A DNA stretch of 64,000 nt from Vibrio cyclitrophicus (GTDB taxonomy: Bacteria; Pseudomonadota; Gammaproteobacteria; Enterobacterales; Vibrionaceae). The stretch covers positions 1 through 64,000 of the forward strand of contig CP065367.1 in assembly GCA_023206055.1 (NCBI GenBank). Reading direction: 5' to 3'. The first letter of the stretch is position 1; each line of letters opens with the position of its first letter. Made by a program: the position numbers and the translations under genes. Below, piece after piece: positions 32,308-40,903 of the stretch. Below the pieces are notes generated by a model that saw only the letters and a program-made list of their open reading frames with translations, was not told the origin of the DNA and ran no database searches.

Positions 32308-33573
32308 TTATAGCTTGTCGACAGAAACAGTGGGTTTACCCAACCACTTACGCCAAGGGAGTGACAATGTCACAAAAACAGTCACAGCGTAGAGCATCGA
32401 CCAACTTAGGCAGATAAACACTAAGGTACAAATGACCAGCGAGAGCATGGCTGTGTATCTCGATGCGCCAGTCAGTAATCGGCAGGCCGCTAACATCGCA
32501 AGCAGATAAACTAGAACAAAAATACCATTGGCGAGTTTAAGAAAGAATTCGAGATCCAAATTAGACAGCTCGCCGATTACACACGAGATAAGCGCGATAA
32601 AGCCAATGGCTAACGTTGGATAAAGTGGCACGCCACGGCTATTAAGCTGCGCCATTTTACTGGTCGGGGTGTGTTGGCGAGCTTGAGCCCAGATCATGCG
32701 AGACAGGCTTTGGGTATAAAGGTTTAGGCTCGCAAAACAAGCAAAGAAGCCAAGCACACTGATGACGGTTTTGAAGCCATTGCCAAACAGTTGCTCTGTC
32801 ACCCAAGGGATAGAGGCTGCATCAAATTCTGGTGAACCATAAGCGCCTAGCTTGATAATAACCACCGAACAAGCCCAGTACACTAAGCCCGCGACGAAAC
32901 ACCCTGCAATGATCGCGATGGGGAAGTCACGCTGTGGATTCTTAAATTCCTCTCCCATGTGAGCAAAGGCTTCTATCCCGACAAAGCACCAAAACATGAC
33001 CGCCAGTGCCGCGCCAATAGACCACATTGAATCGGATGAAATAGCTGGAATAGCGACATCTGCTACCGTGATGTCGGCCTTCCAAACAAAAGCGCTGACT
33101 AAGGCAAAGATCGACAATGCGATCACGGTTTGTAAGCGGCCAGAAGACTTGCTGCCCATCAAATTGACGGCGATAAGTAGAGCGACAGTAAAGGATTGAG
33201 CACCCAGTGGTGTGTCGAGTGGTGCGGGTAACAACTGTTGAGCAAAGCCGCCCGCCAACGCAATCGCAGCGGGAATGCCGACAGGAATAACACTAACAAA
33301 CAGCCAAGCAACGCTCGTTTCTAATCGCTCGCTGAACGCTTGGCGAACAAAATAGGCAGTGCCGCCTGCATTAGGGTAGCGTTTTCCTAATGCTGCAAAG
33401 GTTAGGGCGATCGGGCAAATAGCGATAAACAGGATTAACCACGCGAGTAATGATAACTGCCCTGCGATGCCAGCTGCGATAGCGGGAATCATAAAGAGTC
33501 CAGTACCAAGCAAGGTCGTAGAGAGTTGCCCAATTCCGGACATTAGCGTGATTTCTTGTTTGAGTTGTGACAT
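32308..33573 (-). CDS. yjeH: YjeH-type amino acid exporter (APC superfamily)
   Basis: Inner-membrane exporter; E. coli YjeH exports methionine and branched-chain amino acids. The N-terminus (LKQEITLMSGIGQLSTTLLG), the RYPNAGGTAYFVRQAF segment and WLFVSVIPVGIPAAIALAGG follow YjeH closely. About twelve membrane segments in 421 residues. The gene is divergent from an Lrp-family regulator, the usual arrangement for amino acid exporters, so amino acid-responsive control is likely. Confidence 0.87.
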   Translation of the reverse strand: MSQLKQEITLMSGIGQLSTTLLGTGLFMIPAIAAGIAGQLSLLAWLILFIAICPIALTFAALGKRYPNAGGTAYFVRQAFSERLETSVAWLFVSVIPVGIPAAIALAGGFAQQLLPAPLDTPLGAQSFTVALLIAVNLMGSKSSGRLQTVIALSIFALVSAFVWKADITVADVAIPAISSDSMWSIGAALAVMFWCFVGIEAFAHMGEEFKNPQRDFPIAIIAGCFVAGLVYWACSVVIIKLGAYGSPEFDAASIPWVTEQLFGNGFKTVISVLGFFACFASLNLYTQSLSRMIWAQARQHTPTSKMAQLNSRGVPLYPTLAIGFIALISCVIGELSNLDLEFFLKLANGIFVLVYLLAMLAACRLLTGASRYTAMLSLVICTLVFICLSWSMLYAVTVFVTLSLPWRKWLGKPTVSVDKL

Positions 33574-33820
33574 TCGCTCTCCTAGCTATTGGCTGTGCTG
33601 TCGGTTTTAACGTGCCGTCTTGTGAGACTGAGACTGAAAGCATACATTGTCGACATCAATAATACAGCTAGCGAAACGTCTTAAGCGGCCGTCAATTTAA
33701 CGGTATTAATCTGATTAAACGTGAAAGTGTCGGCTGTTATAAACGTCGACTGTTATAAGCAGGGAAGTTGTGTCAAATTAGGCACTATAAATAGAACAAT
33801 AAGTGGATAGAATCAGAAGC

Positions 33821-34282
33821 ATGGATAAATTTGATCGCCAGATTTTGGATATTCTCAAAACCAATGCACGTTGCTCAGTGAGCGATATCGCCCGAGATGT
33901 CAGCCTTTCGCGCTCGGCGGTGAATGCCAGAATCAAGAAACTGGAAAGCGACAAAGTGATTACGGGTTATTGCGCTCAAGTGACAGAGCTCAATCAAACG
34001 AAGAATGTGTGCGCTTACATCTTGTTGAAGTTCGACATGTCGAGCAGCGACCATAGCTGTGAGTCTTATGCGCAACGAATCCAGAGCATTGATGGTGTGC
34101 AATGGTGCCACTCTATCAGCGGTGAGACAGATATGATGTTGTACGTTGAAGTGGAAAGCATGGAGCATTTAAACCAAGTTCGCGATCAACTGCAAAGCTA
34201 TCCAGATCTGCGCCATCTAGTGACTCATACTGTGTTGACTGAGTTTTTTAACAAACTGAATCCGACGGTATATTCATGTTAG
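33821..34282 (+). CDS. Lrp/AsnC-family regulator
   Basis: An N-terminal helix-turn-helix (DKFDRQILDILKTNARCSVS, DIARDVSLSRSAVNARIKKL) is joined to a RAM ligand-binding domain (about 70-145, with ISGETDMMLYVEVESMEHL). 153 residues, normal for the family. The start at 33821 begins the conserved domain; a GTG at 33803 would add six residues. It overlaps the next LysR gene by seven bases. It probably controls the divergent YjeH-type exporter in response to amino acids (inference). Confidence 0.92.
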   Translation: MDKFDRQILDILKTNARCSVSDIARDVSLSRSAVNARIKKLESDKVITGYCAQVTELNQTKNVCAYILLKFDMSSSDHSCESYAQRIQSIDGVQWCHSISGETDMMLYVEVESMEHLNQVRDQLQSYPDLRHLVTHTVLTEFFNKLNPTVYSC

Positions 34283-35196
34283 GTAATATCAACTTAAACC
34301 TACTGCGTTCACTGCATGTACTTCTAGAAGAGTGTCATGTAAGCCGTGCCGCTCAGCGCTTGCATATTACGCAATCGGCGGTCAGTCGTCAGCTCAGTCA
34401 GCTACGAGACTTGTGTGGCGACCCCCTTTTAGTTCGTGATGGCAATAAGCTGGTTCCGACCAATCGTGCGCTGCAGCTAAAAGATAAACTCGATGACTTG
34501 TTGGGCGAGTTTGACCATCTATTGGATGATAAGCCGTTCGAACCGAAAGATTGGCAAGGTGAGTTGGTATTATCTTCGAGTGACTATGTGGCTCAGTATA
34601 TTCTGCCTGTGATTGTTGCTGAGGTGTCTGCCGAAGCGCCGAATATCAATTTGGCATACCGCTTGTGGCAGCCAAACTACCTTGAAGCACTGAATGAGTC
34701 AGGTATTCACTTGGCTTCGAGTATTTTTCCTAAGAAACCAGAACATGTTTCTAGCATCAAACTTGGCGAAGATAAGTCGGTGTGTTTGATGCGCAAGTCC
34801 CATCCATTAGCTAATCAATCGACTTTGAGTACAGAAGATATCGTCAGCTACTCACACATCAAAGTGACCGGTGGGGGAGACAAAGACAGTTATTCAGATA
34901 TTGCGTTAAAGAAGTTGGGGCATAAGCGCAGAGTCGCTTTGCAGGTTCCGTTCTTCTCATCGGCTGGCACTGTGTTAATGCAAGACGATTATCTGATGAT
35001 CGTTCCGGAACATATCGCCTATAACTTAGGTCGACACCTTGAAACGACCTACTTTTCGCTGCCATTTGAAACAGAGATGCACACTTATTGGTTAATGTGG
35101 CACCCGAAGTATGACAACGACTCTGCTCACAAATGGGCGCGAGAAAAGGCATTCCAAGCGATGCAGAAGTCGAGTTACAACATTAGTATGACTTAA
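34276..35196 (+). CDS. LysR-family transcriptional regulator
   Basis: The N-terminal winged helix is classical (LNLLRSLHVLLEECHVSRAA, then QRLHITQSAVSRQLSQLRDL), followed by a two-lobe effector domain (about 90-300). Length 306. It overlaps the Lrp gene by seven bases and is followed 124 bases later by a LysE-family exporter, so it may regulate either exporter. The effector is unknown. Confidence 0.92.
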   Translation: MLGNINLNLLRSLHVLLEECHVSRAAQRLHITQSAVSRQLSQLRDLCGDPLLVRDGNKLVPTNRALQLKDKLDDLLGEFDHLLDDKPFEPKDWQGELVLSSSDYVAQYILPVIVAEVSAEAPNINLAYRLWQPNYLEALNESGIHLASSIFPKKPEHVSSIKLGEDKSVCLMRKSHPLANQSTLSTEDIVSYSHIKVTGGGDKDSYSDIALKKLGHKRRVALQVPFFSSAGTVLMQDDYLMIVPEHIAYNLGRHLETTYFSLPFETEMHTYWLMWHPKYDNDSAHKWAREKAFQAMQKSSYNISMT

Positions 35197-35320
35197 AGTC
35201 ATAAGCATGATGATAATCTTTGATTTCAAATAATACCTACTGCGGCTTATTGTAAGCGCTAAGTATTGAGTATTAATTGTAGAGTGTTCAATTGGAACGC
35301 TTTGTTTTACTAGGAATGGA

Positions 35321-35938
35321 ATGATGACAGTAACAATTTGGTTTTCTTTATTAGCTATCTGCTTGTTGGGTGCAATGTCTCCGGGCCCAAGCTTGGCGAT
35401 GATCGCTAAGCACAGTTTGGCTGGTGGCCGTATGAACGGACTTATCGCAGCTTGGTCACATGCTGCTGGCATCGGTATTTATGCGTTCGCAACCATTGTC
35501 GGTTTAGCGGTGTTGCTTGAGCAATCGCCAATGATATTTAAAGGCATCAGTTTGGCGGGTGCGGCGTATCTACTTTATCTTGGTGTGAATGCGTTACGCT
35601 CAAAAGGTGGGGTTGCTGCGAAATTGGAAGCAGGTGAACAGATGAGCTACATGCAGTCTGCTCGCGAGGCTTTCTTGATCTCAATCTTGAGCCCAAAGAT
35701 CGCGCTGTTCTTTATCGCTCTGTTTAGCCAATTTGTGGCGTTAGGTAACGAACTTAGCAATCAGGTGATTATTGTCTCAACGCCTCTGATTGTTGATGGC
35801 CTTTGGTATACCTTTATTACTTTGGTGCTCTCTAGCCCGTTGATCGTAGAGCGCATTCGAGCAAAAGCGCAGTTGATCGACCGATTGTCTGGCGTGGTTT
35901 TAATCCTGCTTGCTGTTCGCGTGGTTTGGACGATATAA
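35321..35938 (+). CDS. LysE/RhtB-family amino acid exporter
   Basis: 205 residues with six membrane segments; the opening ...LLGAMSPGPSLAMIAKHSLAGGRMNGLIAA carries the GPxxA family motif, and ILSPKIALFFIALF matches the conserved fourth segment. Substrate cannot be predicted. Preceded by AGGAATGG as ribosome-binding sequence; the two adjacent ATGs at 35321 and 35324 are equally possible. It shares a bidirectional terminator with the facing hydrolase gene. Confidence 0.9.
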   Translation: MMTVTIWFSLLAICLLGAMSPGPSLAMIAKHSLAGGRMNGLIAAWSHAAGIGIYAFATIVGLAVLLEQSPMIFKGISLAGAAYLLYLGVNALRSKGGVAAKLEAGEQMSYMQSAREAFLISILSPKIALFFIALFSQFVALGNELSNQVIIVSTPLIVDGLWYTFITLVLSSPLIVERIRAKAQLIDRLSGVVLILLAVRVVWTI

Positions 35939-35974
35939 CGGTAGTCCATATACTGGCAAGAAACGACATTCGTT

Positions 35975-36010
35975 AAAAAGGCTCACTAGGTGTAATCTAG
36001 TGAGCCTTTT
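35975..36010. terminator. Bidirectional terminator
   Basis: AAAAAGGCTCACTAG and CTAGTGAGCCTTTT arms around a short loop, between convergent genes. Confidence 0.9.
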
Positions 36011-36046
36011 GACTTCTAGGGATTGGCTTCGACAAACTTGAGCTTG

Positions 36047-37210
36047 TTAGCCTTCCGAATTCAGTACAGCATCGAGCTTCTTCATCGAGTCGGAAAAGTA
36101 CGGGTTGTAGGTTAAACGCGCATGGTTTTTACCTTCTTCACGATATCCCCACGCCGAGTACCAAACCTCACTTGTCGCGTTACATTCGGCTTCAAAGCCT
36201 TCAGCCTGACCATTAGAGCAGATCTTTTCGCTACCATTGATTCCGTAGTACGGATTGCTTGGCGAGAACAACAAGCCCATGTGAGAGCCGTTCGAGATAC
36301 GTTGCTCTGGAATCTTCATGCTATATTGAACTGCGCGAGGATCTTCAAGTGTGGTTTCTCCTTGCCAAACCAACACATTGTTTGGGTTTGGCATAGACTC
36401 AGTAAACGCCTGCTGAACGAAGCTAGTATCAATCACACTGTCGCCTTCACTCATCATAATAAACACCGGTTTATCGAAGTGTTTATCTTGCAAGTCTTCA
36501 CGAACCACTTCTGATGTCTCGTAGTAAACTGAGGCACCATTCATTGGCAGTGAGTTGTAGCGAAGTACATTGTCTTCAGGATCTTGATCCGCCCACGTAA
36601 CAAAGTAGCTTGCTAGCCCTGCATATTGAACTGCAGACGAACTCGGTTGGAACGCAGGAGAAAACAACAGTAACCCAGAGATCTTAGGATCGTTCATCGC
36701 CTGTGAAGTCACAAGGTTCGCACCTGTTGAATAACCGCCAAGCCACACAGAATCATACTCTTGCTCTAGCAACTTAGTGTGGTGAGCCACTACACCTTGC
36801 CAATCTTCTAAGTTTGGCTGCATTAAGTCGCCAACACGGCTGCCGTGACCGGGTAGTAATACCGTTCTCACTAGGTAACCTTGTTCTGCTAAATGTGTCG
36901 CGATGTCTTTGAATGAGTAGGGAGAATCGCCCAATCCATGAACCAATAAAACAGCCTTGCCATTAGGTTTCGCAGGTTGATATTCGGTGGGTGAATTGAG
37001 TTGAATCTCTAACTGCTTATCTTTGGTCATGAACACACGGTTTTTTAGTAACCAATCTTGAGTGTCGTTCACGTAGGCGTCAAAGCTGTCTTGCTGATAT
37101 TCAGGCAAGTTAGGAGATGTTTCGTAAGCGGGGGCTATGGTCTCGTTGGAGCAACCAACGAGACTTAAAGTCGTTAAAGCGAGTAGCGTTAGAATAGTCT
37201 TGCTATGCAT
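36047..37210 (-). CDS. Alpha/beta-hydrolase lipoprotein
   Basis: A lipoprotein signal peptide with an LVGC lipobox (Cys20) is followed by an alpha/beta-hydrolase fold. The oxyanion region is VLLVHGLGDSPYSF near 90, the nucleophile elbow is GYSTG near 166, the acid is probably the Asp in SEGDSVID near 258, and the His is in NGSHMGLLF near 315. Cysteines near 332 and 343 could form a disulfide. It resembles monoacylglycerol lipase or carboxylesterase-type lysophospholipases. The cell location would be a periplasmic or outer-membrane face. Exact ester is unknown. Confidence 0.82.
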   Translation of the reverse strand: MHSKTILTLLALTTLSLVGCSNETIAPAYETSPNLPEYQQDSFDAYVNDTQDWLLKNRVFMTKDKQLEIQLNSPTEYQPAKPNGKAVLLVHGLGDSPYSFKDIATHLAEQGYLVRTVLLPGHGSRVGDLMQPNLEDWQGVVAHHTKLLEQEYDSVWLGGYSTGANLVTSQAMNDPKISGLLLFSPAFQPSSSAVQYAGLASYFVTWADQDPEDNVLRYNSLPMNGASVYYETSEVVREDLQDKHFDKPVFIMMSEGDSVIDTSFVQQAFTESMPNPNNVLVWQGETTLEDPRAVQYSMKIPEQRISNGSHMGLLFSPSNPYYGINGSEKICSNGQAEGFEAECNATSEVWYSAWGYREEGKNHARLTYNPYFSDSMKKLDAVLNSEG

Positions 37211-37301
37211 TTTTTAATCTTGTCTCTGTCATGTTTTAAGTTGTCTTCAGTAAACAGCTTAGATTACTTATCACTTGTTACTCACTACTTATTTTTTGTT
37301 A

Positions 37302-37538
37302 TTACTTTTTGCTTGAAAGGTCTTCGTATTCACCTTCAATAACACCGGCATCATTAGTTGATGACTGACGAGTGTTCATATGAGCTGCGAAACCTTGTTT
37401 CTTCATTTGATTTTGAATGCGCTTGCCAGTAATTAAAGCTGCAATAGCCAAAGGAATAGCAAGAATCAAGCTTGTGAATAGCGCCAAAAGGCCAGTAAAC
37501 AATGCAACAATCGTAACTAATATATTTTTCATATTCAT
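37302..37538 (-). CDS. Small membrane protein, unknown function
   Basis: 78 residues: one long hydrophobic region (about 5-38, enough for one or two membrane passes), then a basic stretch (GKRIQNQMKKQG) and a polar acidic tail (GVIEGEYEDL). The tail with EGEYED is like that of small Vibrio/Shewanella envelope proteins that I cannot name. A GAGAGGAATG ribosome-binding sequence precedes the start. It is divergent from hcp across 267 bases. Confidence 0.65.
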   Translation of the reverse strand: MNMKNILVTIVALFTGLLALFTSLILAIPLAIAALITGKRIQNQMKKQGFAAHMNTRQSSTNDAGVIEGEYEDLSSKK

Positions 37539-37613
37539 TCCTCTCTTTCTATGTTGTTACTTTATCGCTTCTATTCTGAACGAAACATGAACGTCGTTAA
37601 ATATTCTTCAAGA

Positions 37614-37667
37614 GTCACTATGACACAGGTGTGTGTGGTTTGCGGGTTTATATGTAGTCATAAACAC
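37614..37667 (+). promoter_or_regulatory. NorR-like enhancer sites upstream of hcp
   Basis: GTCACTATGAC (37614-37624) is a perfect GTCA-N3-TGAC palindrome and fits the NorR motif GT-N7-AC. GTCATAAACAC (37657-37667) also fits GT-N7-AC. They lie 54-121 bases before a sigma-54 promoter, as for a NorR-driven promoter. Confidence 0.6.
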
Positions 37668-37719
37668 GCACTAAAAATATGGAATTTAATCAAGTCTTTT
37701 AAAATCAATAGCTTAAAAG

Positions 37720-37735
37720 TTGGCACGCTTGATGC
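37720..37735 (+). promoter_or_regulatory. Sigma-54 promoter of hcp
   Basis: TTGGCACGCTTGATGC has the -24 GG and -12 GC at standard spacing; the predicted start is about 37747, giving a ~59-base leader before hcp. Confidence 0.85.
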
Positions 37736-37805
37736 TCTATAGGGTTTGGAATAAGTCACTGTAAGCAAAGTACTTACAGCTAATAAAAATTACTGGAGCC
37801 CCTAA

Positions 37806-39467
37806 ATGTTCTGTATTCAATGTGAACAAACAATTCAAACACCCACTGTAAAAGGCTGTTCTTTCGCACAAGGTATGTGTGGCAAAACTTCGGAAGTATC
37901 CGACCTTCAAGATGTGTTGGTGCATTCTCTCCAAGGTGTCTCTTTTTGGGCAAATTTAGGTCGCACGTGCGATGTTATTGATACTGAAATTGATGAGTGG
38001 GCGCCAAAAGCGTTTTTCGCAACTCTCACCAACGTTAACTTCGACCCTGCTCGTATCATCGAATTTGCACAGCAATCTCACGAATTTAAACAGCGTTTAG
38101 AGCAACAAGTTCGCGCAGCTGCGACCTTGATTGGTTTCGAAATCCCAACGCTTTCTGCAGCAGCGCAGTTCGATCTTCCAACTGATTCTTCAGAGCTATT
38201 GGCACTTGCACCACAAGCCGCAGTTAACCGTGGTCACGACTCTCAACATGAAGATGTGATTGGACTTCGTCTTCTTTGCCTATACGGTCTAAAAGGCGCT
38301 GCAGCTTACATGGAACATGCTCGTGTTCTTGGTCAAACTGACAATGCTATTTTCGCTGAATACCATGAAATCATGGCTTTTTTAGGTACTGATCCATCTG
38401 ACCTAAAACAACTGCTAGATACGTCTATGCAAATTGGCTTGATGAACTATAAAGTAATGGAAATGCTGGATAAAGGTGAGACAGATACATTTGGTCACCC
38501 GCAACCAACAACGGTCAATGTGAAGACTAAGCAAGGTCACTGTATCCTTGTTTCTGGCCACGACTTGCATGATCTAGAAAAGATCCTTCAACAAACCGAA
38601 GGCAAGGGCATCAACGTTTACACTAACGGTGAGATGCTACCAGCACACGGTTACCCAGAGCTAAACAAGTACCCACACCTTGCGGGTAACTACGGCAGCG
38701 CTTGGCAGAACCAGCAAAAAGAATTCGCTAACTTCCCTGGCGCAATTGTAATGACGTCTAACTGCCTGCTTAACCCTGATGTAGGTTCTTACGCAGACCG
38801 TCTATTTACACGTAGCATTGTAGGTTGGCCGGGTGTTGATCACCTTGAAGGCGACGATTTCAGCGCAGTAATTGATTGTGCACTGGCGCAAGAAGGCTTC
38901 AAACATGACGAGATCGAGCAAATGATCACTGTTGGTTTTGGTCGTAACGCACTGATGGAAGCGGCACCTGCGGTTGTTGAACAAGTGAAAGAAGGCAACA
39001 TCAAACACTTCTTCCTAGTCGGTGGTTGTGACGGTGACAAATCTGAGCGTAGCTACTACACGGACTTCACTGCTCAAGCGCCAGAAGATTCAGTAATCCT
39101 GACATTGGCATGTGGTAAATTCCGTTTCAATAAGAATCAATTTGGTGACATTAACGGTATCCCACGTCTACTCGATGTTGGCCAATGTAACGATGCTTAC
39201 TCAGCTATTCAGCTTGCTATTGCGCTGTCTCAAGAGTTTGATTGTGGCATCAACGAACTACCACTAACGCTGGTTCTATCTTGGTTCGAGCAAAAAGCGA
39301 TCGTTATCCTGCTGACTCTGTTTGCTCTTGGTGTGAAAGGCATCTACACCGGCCCAACAGCGCCAGCTTTCCTAACAGAGAACCTACTAAAGATTATTCA
39401 AGACGAGTTCGACATGCGTTCTATCTCAACGCCAGAGCAAGATCTTAAAACAATCTTAGCGGCTTAA
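37806..39467 (+). CDS. hcp: Hybrid cluster protein (hydroxylamine/NO reductase)
   Basis: Cytoplasmic Fe-S protein that reduces nitric oxide and hydroxylamine and also serves in S-nitrosylation in E. coli. The N-terminal cysteines (FCIQCEQT, then GCSFAQGMCGKT) bind the first Fe-S cluster. Hybrid-cluster ligands are visible in GHDLHDL/YTNGEMLPAHGYPE, TSNCLLNP, GGCDGDKSERSYYTDF and LACGKFRFN. At 553 residues it is the enterobacterial-type (class II) form. It is followed by hcr, its reductase, and preceded by a sigma-54 promoter with NorR-like sites, pointing to induction by nitric oxide. Confidence 0.95.
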   Translation: MFCIQCEQTIQTPTVKGCSFAQGMCGKTSEVSDLQDVLVHSLQGVSFWANLGRTCDVIDTEIDEWAPKAFFATLTNVNFDPARIIEFAQQSHEFKQRLEQQVRAAATLIGFEIPTLSAAAQFDLPTDSSELLALAPQAAVNRGHDSQHEDVIGLRLLCLYGLKGAAAYMEHARVLGQTDNAIFAEYHEIMAFLGTDPSDLKQLLDTSMQIGLMNYKVMEMLDKGETDTFGHPQPTTVNVKTKQGHCILVSGHDLHDLEKILQQTEGKGINVYTNGEMLPAHGYPELNKYPHLAGNYGSAWQNQQKEFANFPGAIVMTSNCLLNPDVGSYADRLFTRSIVGWPGVDHLEGDDFSAVIDCALAQEGFKHDEIEQMITVGFGRNALMEAAPAVVEQVKEGNIKHFFLVGGCDGDKSERSYYTDFTAQAPEDSVILTLACGKFRFNKNQFGDINGIPRLLDVGQCNDAYSAIQLAIALSQEFDCGINELPLTLVLSWFEQKAIVILLTLFALGVKGIYTGPTAPAFLTENLLKIIQDEFDMRSISTPEQDLKTILAA

Positions 39468-39482
39468 TTTAAGCGCACTCTT

Positions 39483-39531
39483 AAGCCCCTTTGTTGCTGT
39501 GCTCTTAGAGTTGGTAATGTCGGGGCTTTTT
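39483..39531 (+). terminator. Possible terminator or attenuator between hcp and hcr
   Basis: AAGCCCC and GGGGCTT arms with a ~32-base loop precede TTTTT. The loop is long, so it may only partly stop transcription into hcr. Confidence 0.5.
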
Positions 39532-39585
39532 AGATTTAAATCTTTAGTCATTTAATCATCTAGTCATTAGCAAGGTACACGAACT

Positions 39586-40644
39586 ATGTATGCATGGTCG
39601 GATAGCGATTCAATCAATTTGGTGTGTTTAAAGAAATGGCATGAGACGCCAGATACGGTCAGCTTCGAGCTTGGCAGTATTCCCCAAGACCTACATTTCA
39701 ATTTTAAGCCAGGCCAGTTCATCACCTTGGGCTTGGATATGCCGACAAAAACCGATTACCGCGCATACTCTGTGGCTTCTTGCCCGGAAGAAAATCGCAT
39801 AAAGCTGACAGTAAAGCGTGTGGAAGGTGGCTTGGTTTCCAACTTTATTGTCGATGAGCTTGATGAAGGTGATGAGGTTGCTGTTTTAAAGCCGGCTGGT
39901 GGCTTTAACTGTATTGATTGCATGCCTACTACTAGCAAGAAAGTGACGCTGGTCAGCGCGGGTTGTGGGATCACACCAGTCATGGCGATGGTGAAATATT
40001 GGTTGTCTCAAGATAGCGAAATGGAAATAGATTTTGTTCATATGGCACGTAATAAGCTTGAGACTATCTACTTTCAAGAACTTCATCAGCTCGACGAAAC
40101 ACATGCTAATTTCAACCTAAAACTGCTGCTGAAAGATAACGAAGGAACAACCGCACCTCAAGGCCGATTGGATAAGAATTGGTTGGTGAAACTGAGCCCA
40201 GATATCTTAGACAGAACCGTTTATCTTTGTGGCCCGGTTGGGTTTATGCAAGACATAGAAAGTTACCTGAAAGAACTAGAGTTCAACATGGATAACTTCT
40301 ATCAAGAGAGCTTCACGCCAGCGATCCAGAACAACACTTCATCAGAAGAGTTACAGGCAGAAGCGTCTGCGGATTCAAATAGTGCTGTTAAGGTGTTTGT
40401 CCCTGCATTTGGTAAAGAAGTGGAAGCCGACGCAGGCACGCCACTGGCAGATTCATTAGAAAATGCAGGCGTTCCAATTATTATCGCTTGTCGCAGCGGT
40501 ATTTGTGGTTCGTGCAAATGCAAAGTGACCAAAGGTTCGGTGGAATCAAGCAGTCAAGAGACACTGACAGCCGAAGAAATAGAGCAGGGGTACGTATTGG
40601 CGTGCTCAAGTACGATTCAGTCAGATGTTGAAGTTGAGTTGTAG
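39586..40644 (+). CDS. hcr: NADH oxidoreductase for Hcp
   Basis: Passes electrons from NADH to Hcp. The FAD-binding domain (about 10-105) has YRAYSVAS; the NAD-binding domain (about 110-230) has SAGCGITPVMAMVKY and VYLCGPVGFM; a plant-type 2Fe-2S ferredoxin domain (about 265-352) has CRSGICGSCKCKV plus a later Cys (LACSS), giving the four cluster ligands. This fusion order is that of E. coli Hcr. It lies 118 bases after hcp in the same direction. Confidence 0.93.
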   Translation: MYAWSDSDSINLVCLKKWHETPDTVSFELGSIPQDLHFNFKPGQFITLGLDMPTKTDYRAYSVASCPEENRIKLTVKRVEGGLVSNFIVDELDEGDEVAVLKPAGGFNCIDCMPTTSKKVTLVSAGCGITPVMAMVKYWLSQDSEMEIDFVHMARNKLETIYFQELHQLDETHANFNLKLLLKDNEGTTAPQGRLDKNWLVKLSPDILDRTVYLCGPVGFMQDIESYLKELEFNMDNFYQESFTPAIQNNTSSEELQAEASADSNSAVKVFVPAFGKEVEADAGTPLADSLENAGVPIIIACRSGICGSCKCKVTKGSVESSSQETLTAEEIEQGYVLACSSTIQSDVEVEL

Positions 40645-40739
40645 CCATTTTGCACAGGCAAGAATGAAGCACGTGAGAACGGAGCTTTGTTCGTTTGGAA
40701 GACACAGTGTTTAGAAGATATAGTGTGTCGCAGATATAA

Positions 40740-40780
40740 AAAGGCCACTTAGATCGTTAGAGAGAGCAGATCTAAGTGGC
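40740..40780 (-). terminator. Terminator downstream of the GAPDH-like gene
   Basis: On the minus strand GCCACTTAGATC / GATCTAAGTGGC arms are followed by CTTTTTATA. It lies 124 bases past the GAPDH-like stop; hcr from the other side could also meet this hairpin. Confidence 0.7.
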
Positions 40781-40903
40781 AACCCTATTGTTTATACGGG
40801 GGAGCAAAACAAAAGGGGTTGCGAAGCCCATAATAGACTTCGCAGATATAGTTATTATGTTGTGGAGCTGGTTGCGCTGAGTTAGTTACAAGATCGAAGT
40901 CGT

